Part shown: in pieces, positions 1-7,405 of the stretch
Position numbering within the stretch: the stretch's first letter is position 1
Layout: each line of letters begins with the position of its first letter
NCBI RefSeq assembly: GCF_002154605.1
Contig: NZ_MUNE01000118.1
Coordinates: forward strand, 1 to 43,332
Length of the DNA: 43,332 nt
Reading direction: 5' to 3'
Source of the DNA: Streptomyces milbemycinicus
GTDB lineage: Bacteria > Actinomycetota > Actinomycetes > Streptomycetales > Streptomycetaceae
Program-made: the position numbers and the translations under genes
The notes under the pieces: generated by a model
What the model was told of the DNA's origin: nothing
Databases searched by the model: none
Seen by the model: only the letters and a program-made list of their open reading frames with translations

Positions 1-1220
1 GGCGCGTTGGCCAACGCGCCCATGAGGTCTCTGCGGCGTGTGACGACCACGAGCGGGAGCAGGGCGAAGGGGATGCCGAATGCGAGGACGACCTGGCTGA
101 ATACCAGAGTGGAGGTGATGGGAAGACCGGCGGACAGGATGAACAGCGCCGGTGCCATCGTGATGATCCGTCGTGCGAAGAGAGGGATACGCCGACGCAG
201 GAATCCCTGCATCACCACTTGGCCTGCGCACGTGCCCACACTTGCAGAAGAGATGCCGGAGGCGAGCAGGGCCACGGCGAAGGTCATCGCTGCCCCACCT
301 CCGATGGTCCTGCCCAGGTCGGTGTGCGCGGCGGTGATGGCATCCACGTTCCCCAAGTCCGTGTCACGGAAAAGAGCCGCGGAAAGGCAGAGAATGCCGA
401 GGTTGACGGCGCCCGCGATGGCGAACCCCAGCGCGCAGTCGATTCGCAGGTAACGCAGTAGAAAACGTTGTTCGCTCGGCTTGTCGGCCTGCACCCTGCG
501 CTGTGTGAGCGCGGAATGAAGATAGACAGCGTGCGGCATGATGGTCGCCCCGACAATGGCTGCCGCGAGCAGCCCGGTGGTTTCACCGCGGAGATGGGGC
601 ACCATGCCTGCTGCGGCACTCGCAGTGGATTGATGGCCTACGATCAGCAGATCGTAGGAGAATCCGGACAGGACCAGGAGCAGCAAGGCGAAAACGGCGA
701 GTTCGAAGAAGCGGCAGCCTTTTTGCTGGCAAGCCAGAACGGCGAACGACACCAGCGCCGTCACCAGCCCGGCGAGCGGGATCGGCATGGCGAACAGCAG
801 GCTCAGCCCGAGCGCGGCGCCGGCGAATTCCGCCAGATCGGTGGCCATGGCGACCAGCTCTGCCTGTGCCCACAGCAGTCGGCTCAGCCATCGCGGCGCG
901 AGTTCACGGCATTGTTCGGGGAGGTTTTTCCCTGTGGCCAGCCCGAGCTTCGCCGACATGTACTGCACGAGCATCGCCATGATGTTGGCAAGCACGACAA
1001 CCCATACGAGCATGTAGCCGGTGCGCGCGCCCGCCTCGACGTTGGTTGCCACATTGCCCGGGTCGACGTACGCCACAGCCACGACGAAGGCGGGGCCGAG
1101 CAGGGCCAGTCGGAACCGCCACCTGCCTCGGGACCGGAGGTCGCAAAGCCTTCCGAGGACCTGGGAGCGTTCGTCCGGGACTGCGGTACGGGTCGGATGC
1201 GTGACCGCCGGAGCACTCAT
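1..1220 (-). CDS. mntH: Nramp-family Mn2+/divalent metal transporter (3' end cut by window)
   Basis: Proton-coupled importer of Mn2+ and related divalent metals in the cytoplasmic membrane. The visible 406 residues translate without interruption from ATG at 1220 and run off the left edge; the family is usually 410-450 residues, so little is missing. The Nramp metal-site signatures are visible: DPGN at about residues 53-56 in the first membrane helix and MPH at about 228-230 in helix 6. Many hydrophobic helices follow. The start codon overlaps the stop of a small upstream ORF (ATGA, 1217-1220), suggesting translational coupling. Family assignment is firm; metal preference (Mn rather than Fe) is inferred from bacterial homologues. 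No link to the polyketide genes is apparent. Confidence 0.88.
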   Translation of the reverse strand, partial: MSAPAVTHPTRTAVPDERSQVLGRLCDLRSRGRWRFRLALLGPAFVVAVAYVDPGNVATNVEAGARTGYMLVWVVVLANIMAMLVQYMSAKLGLATGKNLPEQCRELAPRWLSRLLWAQAELVAMATDLAEFAGAALGLSLLFAMPIPLAGLVTALVSFAVLACQQKGCRFFELAVFALLLLVLSGFSYDLLIVGHQSTASAAAGMVPHLRGETTGLLAAAIVGATIMPHAVYLHSALTQRRVQADKPSEQRFLLRYLRIDCALGFAIAGAVNLGILCLSAALFRDTDLGNVDAITAAHTDLGRTIGGGAAMTFAVALLASGISSASVGTCAGQVVMQGFLRRRIPLFARRIITMAPALFILSAGLPITSTLVFSQVVLAFGIPFALLPLVVVTRRRDLMGALANA

Positions 1221-1492
1221 CGGTGCCGCCCGTATTCCGGGAGGCCGGGCGCGGAAGGGCCGGGCGTGGAAGGTGTCAGCCAATTATGGGCGAGGGGACG
1301 GCCAATGACGCGGCACATGAGAAAGGCCGCCAGCAGAAGTCCCCGGCCAGGCGAGTGGTGTGCCACGGCGAGAATGACGAGAAGCAGCAGCATCCCGTCG
1401 TAGATCTTGGTCGGAATTCTGGTGCGTCGGTGCGAATGGAAGCGCGCAGACCAGCAGAACGGTGGTGAGGATGCGAAGCGGTGCGTGAACAC
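1217..1492 (-). CDS. Small hypothetical membrane protein coupled to the Nramp gene
   Basis: A 91-residue ORF starting with GTG at 1492, preceded on the minus strand by a good ribosome binding site (GGGGAG, about 5-6 bases upstream). Its stop overlaps the Nramp ATG in an ATGA arrangement, which supports real translation. The N-terminal third is basic and aromatic; residues about 32-55 form one hydrophobic segment (GMLLLLVILAV followed by LLLAAFLMC after a short polar break); the tail is proline-rich. I do not recognise the family. It may be a small membrane protein working with the transporter or simply a leader ORF that couples translation. Confidence 0.5.
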   Translation of the reverse strand: MFTHRFASSPPFCWSARFHSHRRTRIPTKIYDGMLLLLVILAVAHHSPGRGLLLAAFLMCRVIGRPLAHNWLTPSTPGPSAPGLPEYGRHR

Positions 1493-1820
1493 GGTGTCTC
1501 CCCTCGTCTCTTTGCCGTCCCCAGTGCCGGGTCACCAGCCAGGTCACTGAGAGGAGCTTGGTGGAACCGGATCACCGGCTCGTCACCACGACGTCACCCC
1601 CGCGCGCAGATGTGCCAAAAGTCTTGCGGTGTTCCAATGGGAGGTGCGGCACTGATACAGCGCGGCACGCGCGTCGGCAGAGCCCCAGGTGGCAGCCGCC
1701 AAAAGGCGCACCACGGATTTCGACGCGAAGTGCGCAATCCTCACCGAGGACCGCCGGAGCTGCCGCGCCAGGGATTCCCACTTCGCCCGCGACGGCTTCT
1801 TCGTGGTCTGAGGAGGCGCA
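1493..1820. other. Divergent intergenic region
   Basis: 328 bases between the leftward small-ORF/Nramp pair and the rightward BTAD regulator. It must hold both promoters. I see no convincing coding frame (the open frames present lack ribosome binding sites and have non-coding composition) and no strong hairpin. A purine-rich GAGGAGG at its right end is the ribosome binding site of the next gene. Confidence 0.6.
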
Positions 1821-2588
1821 ATGCAGAAGCACTCCGACGAGTACCGCCTGCACCACCTTCCCCATTTGTCGCTCATGGGAAGTTTCGAACTTCGATACGA
1901 GGGACAGTCCGTGCTGATCGCCCCTGCGGGCCAGCGGTTGCTGAGCCTGCTGGTGCTGAGTCGCCGCACACTCACCCGTGAACACGTCGCCGAGAGACTA
2001 TGGCCGGACGCCTCCGGCATCCGAGCGGCCGGCTGTCTGCGCTCAGCGCTGTGGCGGTTGCCCAAACTGAATCAGCCGTTGGTCGTCGCCACGCCGAGCA
2101 CCCTTCAACTGTCACAGGACATCGAAACGGATCTGACGGCCACCGAGGACATCCTGCGCCGGGCGATTGCCTGGTCGGAACCGTCGGGTGGCCACATCCC
2201 GCGAAGAACGCCCCTTCCGGACGTGGAACTCGCCGATCAGGCTCTGAGCAGCGACCTGCTGCCGGAGGCGTGGGACGAGTGGGTCATCGTCGAGCGGGAG
2301 AGATTGCATCAGATGCGCCTTCATGCTTTGGAATCGCTGGCCTGTGTACATCGATCCGCGGGCAACTTCGGTCAGGCACTGGACGCGGCACTTCGGGCGG
2401 TTGCCGGAGAACCACTGCGTGAAAGCGCCCACCGGCAGGTCATCGAGACCTACCTCGCGGAGGGCAACACAGGCGAAGCCATCCGGCATTTCAGGGAACT
2501 GCGAAGCCTTCTCCGTAGCGAACTCGGACTTGAGCCGTCATCCCTGCTGTGTCGCCGCGTGGCAAGCGCAGCCGGCCGTGACGTCTAG
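1821..2588 (+). CDS. BTAD-domain (SARP-like) transcriptional regulator
   Basis: A 255-residue regulator: an N-terminal winged-helix DNA-binding region (about residues 14-95, with SLMGSFELRY, then the helix pair ending EHVAERLWPD) followed by a helical BTAD domain (about 110-250, containing WVIVERERLHQMRLHALESLA and a TPR-like tail ending ELGLEPS). This is the general plan of SARP/AfsR-type regulators without the ATPase part. The ATG at 1821 has a strong GAGGAGG site 4 bases upstream. It shares little with the two SARPs at 11009-12574: its DNA-binding half lacks their MRYEILGPLRVVD opening. Similar stand-alone BTAD proteins are common outside antibiotic clusters, so a local target is as likely as a pathway role. 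Confidence 0.85.
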   Translation: MQKHSDEYRLHHLPHLSLMGSFELRYEGQSVLIAPAGQRLLSLLVLSRRTLTREHVAERLWPDASGIRAAGCLRSALWRLPKLNQPLVVATPSTLQLSQDIETDLTATEDILRRAIAWSEPSGGHIPRRTPLPDVELADQALSSDLLPEAWDEWVIVERERLHQMRLHALESLACVHRSAGNFGQALDAALRAVAGEPLRESAHRQVIETYLAEGNTGEAIRHFRELRSLLRSELGLEPSSLLCRRVASAAGRDV

Positions 2589-2615
2589 GTGGCGGCAGAG
2601 CGCAACGCTGGGGTC

Positions 2616-2831
2616 ATGACTGTTCTTCACACTCCCACCGGAGTCCTCATCGTTCGTGTCTGGTGGGAGCCGGGACAAGCACCGGCCCTGCGGGCACGCG
2701 TACTGGTTGCCAACAGCGCCCAGCAAGCACCTGTCGTGTATTCGACCTCCGCGGGCCTGGACGACATCTGCGAACAGGTACGCGGATGGCTTCAGAAATG
2801 GAGTGAGAGCGTGGAAGCCCCGGGCGAGTGA
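2616..2831 (+). CDS. Small hypothetical protein downstream of the BTAD regulator
   Basis: A 71-residue product from ATG at 2616 (a GTG at 2589, directly after the regulator stop, is in frame but has no ribosome binding site; GGGG lies just before 2616). The sequence starts MTVLHTPTGVLIVRVWWEPG, is mostly predicted beta strand, and ends in an amphipathic helix (LDDICEQVRGWLQKWSES). It lies 27 bases after the BTAD gene and probably shares its transcript. Short proteins of this look sit beside BTAD regulators in many actinomycetes, but I know no function. Confidence 0.6.
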   Translation: MTVLHTPTGVLIVRVWWEPGQAPALRARVLVANSAQQAPVVYSTSAGLDDICEQVRGWLQKWSESVEAPGE

Positions 2832-2890
2832 CAACAACCGACGTCCGGCTGCATCAGCCAGCCCAGCCCATCGAGCGCGTGGTAGCGTCT

Positions 2891-2907
2891 GTATACGCTA
2901 TGTATAC
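2891..2907 (+). promoter_or_regulatory. Probable GntR operator (autoregulation)
   Basis: GTATAC at 2891-2896, five bases, then GTATAC at 2902-2907. Each half is itself a palindrome, repeated with an 11-base period (one helical turn), 19 bases before the GntR start at 2926. The same arrangement (GTATAC-N5-GTATGC) recurs at 6140-6156. Regulators of the FadR/FCD subfamily commonly bind TNGTNNNACNA-type sites; binding here is inferred. Confidence 0.65.
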
Positions 2908-2925
2908 GAGCCTCTGGGGGTTGCG

Positions 2926-3555
2926 GTGGCGTCCGGTCGGGAGACGGCGTACGCGTATCTGAAGGACACGGTTCTGACCGATCCCAGTATGCAGGGGGCG
3001 TTTCTGTCCGAGCAGGAGATCGCCGACCGGATCGGGGTCTCCCGGACCCCCATCCGGGAAGCGCTGCTCCTGCTCGCCGCCGAGGACCTGGTCGAACTCG
3101 TACCCAAGCGGGGCGCCCGGGTGTCGCCGCTGACGGGGCGAGACATCAGGGAGCTGATGGAGCTGCGGGGCATCGTGGAGCGATATGCCGCGCAGCAGCT
3201 CGTCACCACCGGACGGGTGCCGGTGCAAGAGCTGCGGTCACTGCTGGAGCGGCAGGATGAACTCACCGGCCCCGGCCAGGCCCGGGAGTTCATCGCGGTG
3301 GACCACCAGTTCCACGCGGCGCTGGTGTCGGCCGTGGGGAACACGTTGCTGGACCGGCACTACGAAGGCTTGCGCAGCCGCCAGGTCCGGGCCGGGGTGG
3401 TGGCCGTGTTCAATCAGCAAGGGCGGCAGGAGGCGGTGCTGAAGGAGCACCGGGCCATCGTGGACGCACTTGCCGCCGGTGACGCCGGGCAGGCGTGCGC
3501 CGCGATCGACCATCACCTGCAGTCGACGCTCAAGGTGCTGCTCGAGGGCGCCTAG
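2926..3555 (+). CDS. GntR-family (FadR/FCD) transcriptional regulator
   Basis: A 209-residue ligand-responsive repressor starting at GTG 2926 (MASGRETAYAYLKDTVLT), with GGGGG about 6 bases upstream; the longer in-frame extension upstream crosses the operator and is rejected. Residues about 5-70 form the GntR winged helix (LSEQEIADRIGVSRTPIREALLLLAAEDLVELVPKRG in outline). Residues about 80-205 form an all-helical FCD ligand domain with the usual metal-type histidines (DHQFHAALV, KEHRAIVDAL, DHHL). It most likely represses its own gene and the divergent 4737-6919 genes through the shared GTATAC operator and is released by a small organic-acid-like ligand. Its 3' end overlaps the convergent cupin gene by 26 bases. 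Confidence 0.9.
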   Translation: MASGRETAYAYLKDTVLTDPSMQGAFLSEQEIADRIGVSRTPIREALLLLAAEDLVELVPKRGARVSPLTGRDIRELMELRGIVERYAAQQLVTTGRVPVQELRSLLERQDELTGPGQAREFIAVDHQFHAALVSAVGNTLLDRHYEGLRSRQVRAGVVAVFNQQGRQEAVLKEHRAIVDALAAGDAGQACAAIDHHLQSTLKVLLEGA

Positions 3556-3901
3556 CCGGTGGTCCGGGATAGGTGACCACGAGCATCGTGACGCCGTTCT
3601 CGGAGGTCCACGGGCCGTGCGGCATACCGGGCGGGCGGCAGGCGAACATGCCCGCGGTGAAGGTCTTGCCGAGGGTCAGGTCGTGCAGCGCCCCGTCGAC
3701 GAGGTAGACCTCCTCCCAGAAGTCGTGGCGTGCCACGCCCTGCGCCGAGGTGTCGGTACCGGGCGCCCAGTGGACCAGAACGGTCCGGCCGCCGCCGTCG
3801 GGGTCGTCGGCCAGCACGCGTTCCCGCACGCCCGGACCGGTCTCCGCGGAAGTGGTCCACGGTCCGGCGGGCAGGTGGAATTCCAGCTCCGGCTTGCTCA
3901 C
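3530..3901 (-). CDS. Cupin-domain protein
   Basis: About 123 residues, a single small beta-barrel cupin. Visible features are HDFWEEVYLVDGALHD (metal-site strand pair with the conserved EE) and ACRPPGMPHGPW (second motif with the metal histidine). I place the start at GTG 3901 rather than the in-frame ATG at 3907: the GGAGGT site abuts the ATG but is 6 bases from the GTG, and this GTG forms a 4-base GTGA overlap with the stop of the upstream hydrolase. That coupling puts it last in a leftward operon with the hydrolase and the importer. ChrR/quercetinase-like cupins act as small oxygenases, isomerases or sensors; the reaction here is unknown. Confidence 0.85.
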   Translation of the reverse strand: MSKPELEFHLPAGPWTTSAETGPGVRERVLADDPDGGGRTVLVHWAPGTDTSAQGVARHDFWEEVYLVDGALHDLTLGKTFTAGMFACRPPGMPHGPWTSENGVTMLVVTYPGPPARRPRAAP

Positions 3902-4689
3902 TGCCATACCTCCGGCCGCCTGTTGGCCAGCACCGATGTCTTTTTCCGTACTGTCGTGACCTCGTCGATGTCGAGGTCGGCCACCAGCAGATCCGGTTCA
4001 GCGTCCAGGGCGTGCCGCACGGTTCCGTCGGGGCCGACGATCCGGCTGTACCCGATGCCGGTCGGCGCGTCTCCCGGGGCGGTGCCGGGGTCGGCCTGGT
4101 CGACGGCGGCCAGCCAGAGGGTGGCGTCCAGGGCTCGTGCCCGCACCAGCAGCTCCCACTGGTCGAGCTTGCCGGGCCCGGCTCCCCAGGAGGCCGCCAG
4201 CAGTGTCGCGGCCGCCCCGGCGTCGGCGTGTGCCCGGAACAGCTCCGGGAAGCGGACGTCGTAGCAGGTGGCCAGGCCCAGGCGTACGCCGTCCACGTCC
4301 ATGACGGTGGTCCGCGAGCCCGCGGCGACGGTGTCGGACTCGCGGTAGCCGAAGGCGTCGTAGAGGTGGATCTTGTCGTACGACGTCTCGACGCCGGGGC
4401 CGGTGGCCAGCAGGGTGTTGGTCACCTTGCCGCCGTCTGCCGGGGTGAACATGCCGGCCACGATGACGGTGCCGGTGGCCCTGGCGATCTCCCGTACTCC
4501 GTCGGCCCACGGTCCGTGCAGGGGTTCGGCGAGCGCTGCCAGTGGGGTGCCGAAGCAGGCCATCGAGGCCTCGGGGAAGACGACGACACGGGCTCCGGCG
4601 TCCGCGGCGCGCTGTGCCCATTCCTCGATGAGCCGCAGGTTCTTCCCGGGGTCCGGGCCGGTGGTGAGCTGGCTCAGGGCGATCCGCAT
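3898..4689 (-). CDS. Carbon-nitrogen hydrolase (nitrilase superfamily amidase)
   Basis: A 263-residue cytosolic hydrolase of the nitrilase superfamily, which cleaves amide or nitrile C-N bonds through a Glu-Lys-Cys triad. All three are visible: Glu about 40 in VVFPEAS, Lys about 106 in SYDKIHLYDAF, and Cys about 142 in ATCYDVRFPE. Length is normal for the omega-amidase/carbamoylase-like branches. ATG at 4689 has an excellent AGGAGG site 5 bases upstream. It is the middle gene of the importer-hydrolase-cupin operon; the neighbours suggest it deamidates an imported carbon/nitrogen source. The exact substrate cannot be read from the sequence. Confidence 0.9.
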   Translation of the reverse strand: MRIALSQLTTGPDPGKNLRLIEEWAQRAADAGARVVVFPEASMACFGTPLAALAEPLHGPWADGVREIARATGTVIVAGMFTPADGGKVTNTLLATGPGVETSYDKIHLYDAFGYRESDTVAAGSRTTVMDVDGVRLGLATCYDVRFPELFRAHADAGAAATLLAASWGAGPGKLDQWELLVRARALDATLWLAAVDQADPGTAPGDAPTGIGYSRIVGPDGTVRHALDAEPDLLVADLDIDEVTTVRKKTSVLANRRPEVWQ

Positions 4690-4699
4690 ATTTCCTCCT

Positions 4700-4744
4700 C
4701 AGTGGGTCGGACGGCAGTGGGTCGGACGGCAGTGGGTCAGACGG
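4700..4744 (+). repeat. Three tandem 15-bp direct repeats
   Basis: CAGTGGGTCGGACGG occurs three times head to tail (4700-4714, 4715-4729, 4730-4744); the third copy differs by one base (A for G). That base creates the stop codon of the importer gene (TGA on the minus strand, 4737-4739), and the other two copies fill the gap before the hydrolase ribosome binding site. It looks like slippage duplication of the gene end. Confidence 0.85.
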
Positions 4745-6092
4745 CGTCGGCCGTGGCCTGGGCGGCCGGTGTGGCGAGCTGGGCGTCCTCGTCGACGGCG
4801 GCTTCGGGATCGCGGCCCAGGAGCACCCCCGCGAGGGAGACGGCCGCGGCGACGGCGATGTAGAGGGCCAGCGGCAGCCAGCTGCCGTAGGCGCTCAGCA
4901 GGGTGGTGAACAGCAGCGGGGCGATGGCGCCGCCGATGATGCCGGCCAGGGTGTACGCCAGCGATGAGCCGGTGTAGCGCAGCCGGGGCGAGAACTGCTC
5001 GGCGATGAAGGCGGCCTGCGGCCCGTACAGGAAGGAGTGGATCACGAGGCCCACCACGACGCCGAGCGCCAGCGGGATCCAGCTGCCACCGCCGATCATC
5101 GGGAAGAACAGGAACGGCCACACACCGGCGGCCACCGCGGCACAGCCGTACAGCACGCGACGGTTGATCCGGTCGGAGACGGCACCGGCCAGCGGCATCA
5201 GGAAGACCTGCAGCGAGGAGCCGATGAGGACGGCCGCGAGGGCGGAACCGCGCGACATGCCCAGCTCTCCGGTGGCGTACGTCAGGACGAAGACGGTGAA
5301 CATGGCGTACAGCACGTCGGGGCCGACGCGGCAGAGGATCGCGGCGAGCAGGGCGCGGGGCTGGGTGGTGAAGACCTCGCGGATCGGCGCCTCGGGCCGG
5401 GACTGCTCGGCCTCCATCGCCCTGAAGACCGGGGTCTCCTCCAGCTTCGCCCTGATCCACAGGCCGAAGGCGACGAGGGCGCCGGAGAGCAGGAAGGCCA
5501 CCCGCCAGCCCCATGCCTCGAACTGCGCCTCGGTCAGCAGCGCGCCGAGGGCGGCCAGGACGCCGTTGGCCAGGAGGTTGCCCGCGGGCGGGCCCACCTG
5601 CGCGGCGGAGGCGTAGAAGCCGCGGCGGCGCGGGTCGCCGAACTCGCTGGACAGCAGCACCGCGCCGCCCCACTCACCGCCGACGCCCACGCCCTGCGCG
5701 AACCGCAGCACGACCAGGGCGATCGGGGCGGCGACCCCGATCGTGGAGTACGTGGGCAGGACGCCGATCAGGAAGGTGGCCGCGCCGATCAGGACCAGTG
5801 TGGCGATCAGCACCTTCTTGCGGCCGATCACATCGCCGAGGCGACCGAAGACGACCCCGCCCAGCGGGCGCGAGATGTAGCCGACCGCGTACGTGGAGAA
5901 GGCCAGCAGCGTGCCGGTGAGCGGGTCCTCCGAAGGGAAGAAGAGATCGCCGAAGACCAGGGCCGCCGCGGCGGAGTAGACGGCGAAGTCGTACCACTCC
6001 AGGGCTGTGCCGGTCAGGCTTGCGACAAAGGCCCGCCGGACGCCGGAGCGCCTCTCGGACGCCCTCGGATCGTCCTTGGTGGTGTCGTGCAT
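4737..6092 (-). CDS. MFS transporter, metabolite:H+ symporter (MHS) family
   Basis: About 451 residues with twelve predicted membrane helices. Family marks include LEWYDFAVYS in the first helix, the helix 2-3 loop GRLGDVIGRKKVL, and RFAQGVGVGGEWGGAVLL in helix 4-5, which are typical of the MHS subfamily that carries organic acids such as shikimate, citrate, 2-oxoglutarate or proline betaine with protons. I choose ATG 6092 (MHDTTKDD) over ATG 6101 because AAGGA sits 8 bases from 6092 but abuts 6101. It is the first gene of the leftward operon, just downstream of the GTATAC operator at 6140-6156. The likely job is uptake of the compound later handled by the hydrolase, cupin and DUF2848 proteins. 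Confidence 0.9.
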   Translation of the reverse strand: MHDTTKDDPRASERRSGVRRAFVASLTGTALEWYDFAVYSAAAALVFGDLFFPSEDPLTGTLLAFSTYAVGYISRPLGGVVFGRLGDVIGRKKVLIATLVLIGAATFLIGVLPTYSTIGVAAPIALVVLRFAQGVGVGGEWGGAVLLSSEFGDPRRRGFYASAAQVGPPAGNLLANGVLAALGALLTEAQFEAWGWRVAFLLSGALVAFGLWIRAKLEETPVFRAMEAEQSRPEAPIREVFTTQPRALLAAILCRVGPDVLYAMFTVFVLTYATGELGMSRGSALAAVLIGSSLQVFLMPLAGAVSDRINRRVLYGCAAVAAGVWPFLFFPMIGGGSWIPLALGVVVGLVIHSFLYGPQAAFIAEQFSPRLRYTGSSLAYTLAGIIGGAIAPLLFTTLLSAYGSWLPLALYIAVAAAVSLAGVLLGRDPEAAVDEDAQLATPAAQATADAV

Positions 6093-6139
6093 GGTTCCCA
6101 TCCTTGCTCGGGGGACATCGACCTTCCGGCATACTTCTT

Positions 6140-6156
6140 GTATACAGGTCGTATGC
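6140..6156. promoter_or_regulatory. Probable GntR operator in the importer/DUF2848 divergent promoter
   Basis: GTATAC (6140-6145), five bases, GTATGC (6151-6156): the same half-sites and spacing as at 2891-2907 before the GntR gene. It lies 48 bases before the importer start and 77 bases before the DUF2848 start, so one bound repressor could control both directions. Inference from matching sequence only. Confidence 0.65.
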
Positions 6157-6232
6157 GCAAGCCCTGCGCGAGAAGTTAACCGCGGAGAAATCCACCACCG
6201 CGGACCGTCACCCGAACTCTGGGAGTGCCTTC

Positions 6233-6919
6233 ATGGCCCGCCTGACCTTCGAACTGCCGGACGGATCGACACGCGAGGTCGACATCGTCCAGGTCCTCAA
6301 CGCCGGGTACGCCGGGCGCAGCCAGGACGACGTCGCCGCGCACATCGCCGAACTCGCCGAGCTCGGCGTACCCACCCCCTCCGTGACCCCGACCCTCTAC
6401 CCCGTCGCCCCCTACCTCGCCCAGCAGACCGACCGCGTCGCGGTCCAGCACCGGCACACCTCCGGCGAGGCCGAGTGGGCGCTCGTCGTGGCCGGCGACG
6501 GCGAGCTGCTGCTCACGGCCGCCTGCGACCACACCGACCGCGACCTCGAGGTGCACGGCGTGGCCTGGAGCAAGAACGCCGGCCCCGACGTCCTCGCCCG
6601 CCGTGCCTGGCGGCTCGCCGACGTCGAACCACGTCTGGACGACCTCACCCTGCGCGCCTGGGTCACCCGCGACGGCACCGAGACCGAGATCCAGCACGGC
6701 ACCCTCGCCGAACTCCTCACCCCCGCCTACTGGGTCGACGTCCTGCGCTCCCGCGACGCCCTCAACCCGGGCACCGTCCTCATCTCCGGCACCATCCCCA
6801 TGACCCCGGGTGTCGACCAGTTCGCCGACGCCTGGCGCGTGGAACTGGGCGACCCCGCCACCGGCGACACCATCCGCCTCGCCTACGACGTGCACCCCAT
6901 GCCGGAACCCATCGGCTGA
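6233..6919 (+). CDS. DUF2848-family protein
   Basis: A 228-residue protein from ATG 6233 with GGGAG about 7 bases upstream. It begins MARLTFELPDGSTREVDIVQVLNAGYAGR and contains PTLYPVAPYLAQQTD and the C-terminal GTVLISGTIPMTPG segment, a layout I associate with DUF2848, whose fold resembles fumarylacetoacetate-hydrolase-like enzymes; no reaction is established to my knowledge. It is transcribed away from the MHS importer and shares the GntR operator with it, so it probably acts on the same imported compound. The family call is from recalled sequence features and was not searched. Confidence 0.75.
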   Translation: MARLTFELPDGSTREVDIVQVLNAGYAGRSQDDVAAHIAELAELGVPTPSVTPTLYPVAPYLAQQTDRVAVQHRHTSGEAEWALVVAGDGELLLTAACDHTDRDLEVHGVAWSKNAGPDVLARRAWRLADVEPRLDDLTLRAWVTRDGTETEIQHGTLAELLTPAYWVDVLRSRDALNPGTVLISGTIPMTPGVDQFADAWRVELGDPATGDTIRLAYDVHPMPEPIG

Positions 6920-6926
6920 CGAGCCG

Positions 6927-6957
6927 CTGCGGCCGCCGCGCGAAGCTGCGGCCGCAG
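6927..6957 (+). terminator. Hairpin after the DUF2848 gene
   Basis: A perfect 10-bp stem, CTGCGGCCGC (6927-6936) with GCGGCCGCAG (6948-6957), and an 11-base loop, beginning 8 bases after the stop codon. There is no T-run, as is usual for Streptomyces terminators. Confidence 0.5.
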
Positions 6958-7099
6958 GAGCGGACCGCCACCGATATCGGGGCGTATCGTCGCGAAAAAG
7001 CTCTCTTGGCCCTCATGATTCCGGGCGAGCACCCCCGTCGATGAGACTGTTCCGGGGGGAAGTCGGTGAGATCGTGATCCGCAGGGGGGAGACCCTCAA

Positions 7100-7148
7100 G
7101 CGGGACATCGTCCCGCCGGCCGCTGACCTCCGCAGGTCGGCAGCGGCC
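7100..7148 (+). other. Adjacent hairpins, possible terminator or structured leader
   Basis: GCGGGAC-ATC-GTCCCGC (7100-7116) is followed one base later by a longer hairpin: GGCCGCTG ACCT (7118-7129), loop CCGC, then AGGT, a 3-base bulge, and CAGCGGCC ending at 7148, followed by TT. Two stacked strong stems in non-coding sequence suggest a terminator or an RNA element. Confidence 0.4.
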
Positions 7149-7188
7149 TTGCGAAGGCTACGGACCACCATCCACACGACCCGGACAT

Positions 7189-7208
7189 ATGTTCACTTTG
7201 TCGAACAT
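7189..7208. promoter_or_regulatory. Inverted repeat upstream of the response regulator
   Basis: ATGTTC (7189-7194), 8 bases, GAACAT (7203-7208), with a further GTTCAT at 7211-7216. It sits in an AT-rich stretch about 200 bases before the response-regulator start and resembles a regulator binding site. The binding protein is unknown. Confidence 0.35.
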
Positions 7209-7405
7209 GCGTTCATTAACGGAATCTTTCGCCGCACTTCCGCATCCGAGGTGTGAAACCCGGGGAGTCTTTGAGCAGGATCGGCTCCGATTGCACGGGA
7301 ACCCCAAGCATGACGTGAAGCATCACAGCAAGCAGGTCCATTCCACAAAACTCGGGGCACGTCAGTTTGTCTACTCGTTGTACAGGTTCTCTCACGAATG
7401 GGTGG

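Larger units (their letters stand above)
6920..7405. other. Non-coding, structured intergenic region
   Basis: 486 bases without a convincing gene. They hold a terminator-like hairpin right after the DUF2848 gene, two adjoining hairpins at 7100-7148, an ATGTTC-N8-GAACAT inverted repeat at 7189-7208, and an unusually AT-rich stretch (about 7180-7400) that probably carries the response-regulator promoter. A 71-codon frame from ATG 7041 crosses the hairpins and was not accepted. Confidence 0.55.

Noticed and set aside
7041..7256. A 71-codon frame starting ATG 7041
   Set aside because: Runs through two strong hairpins, has atypical composition for the region and no recognisable family. More likely non-coding.
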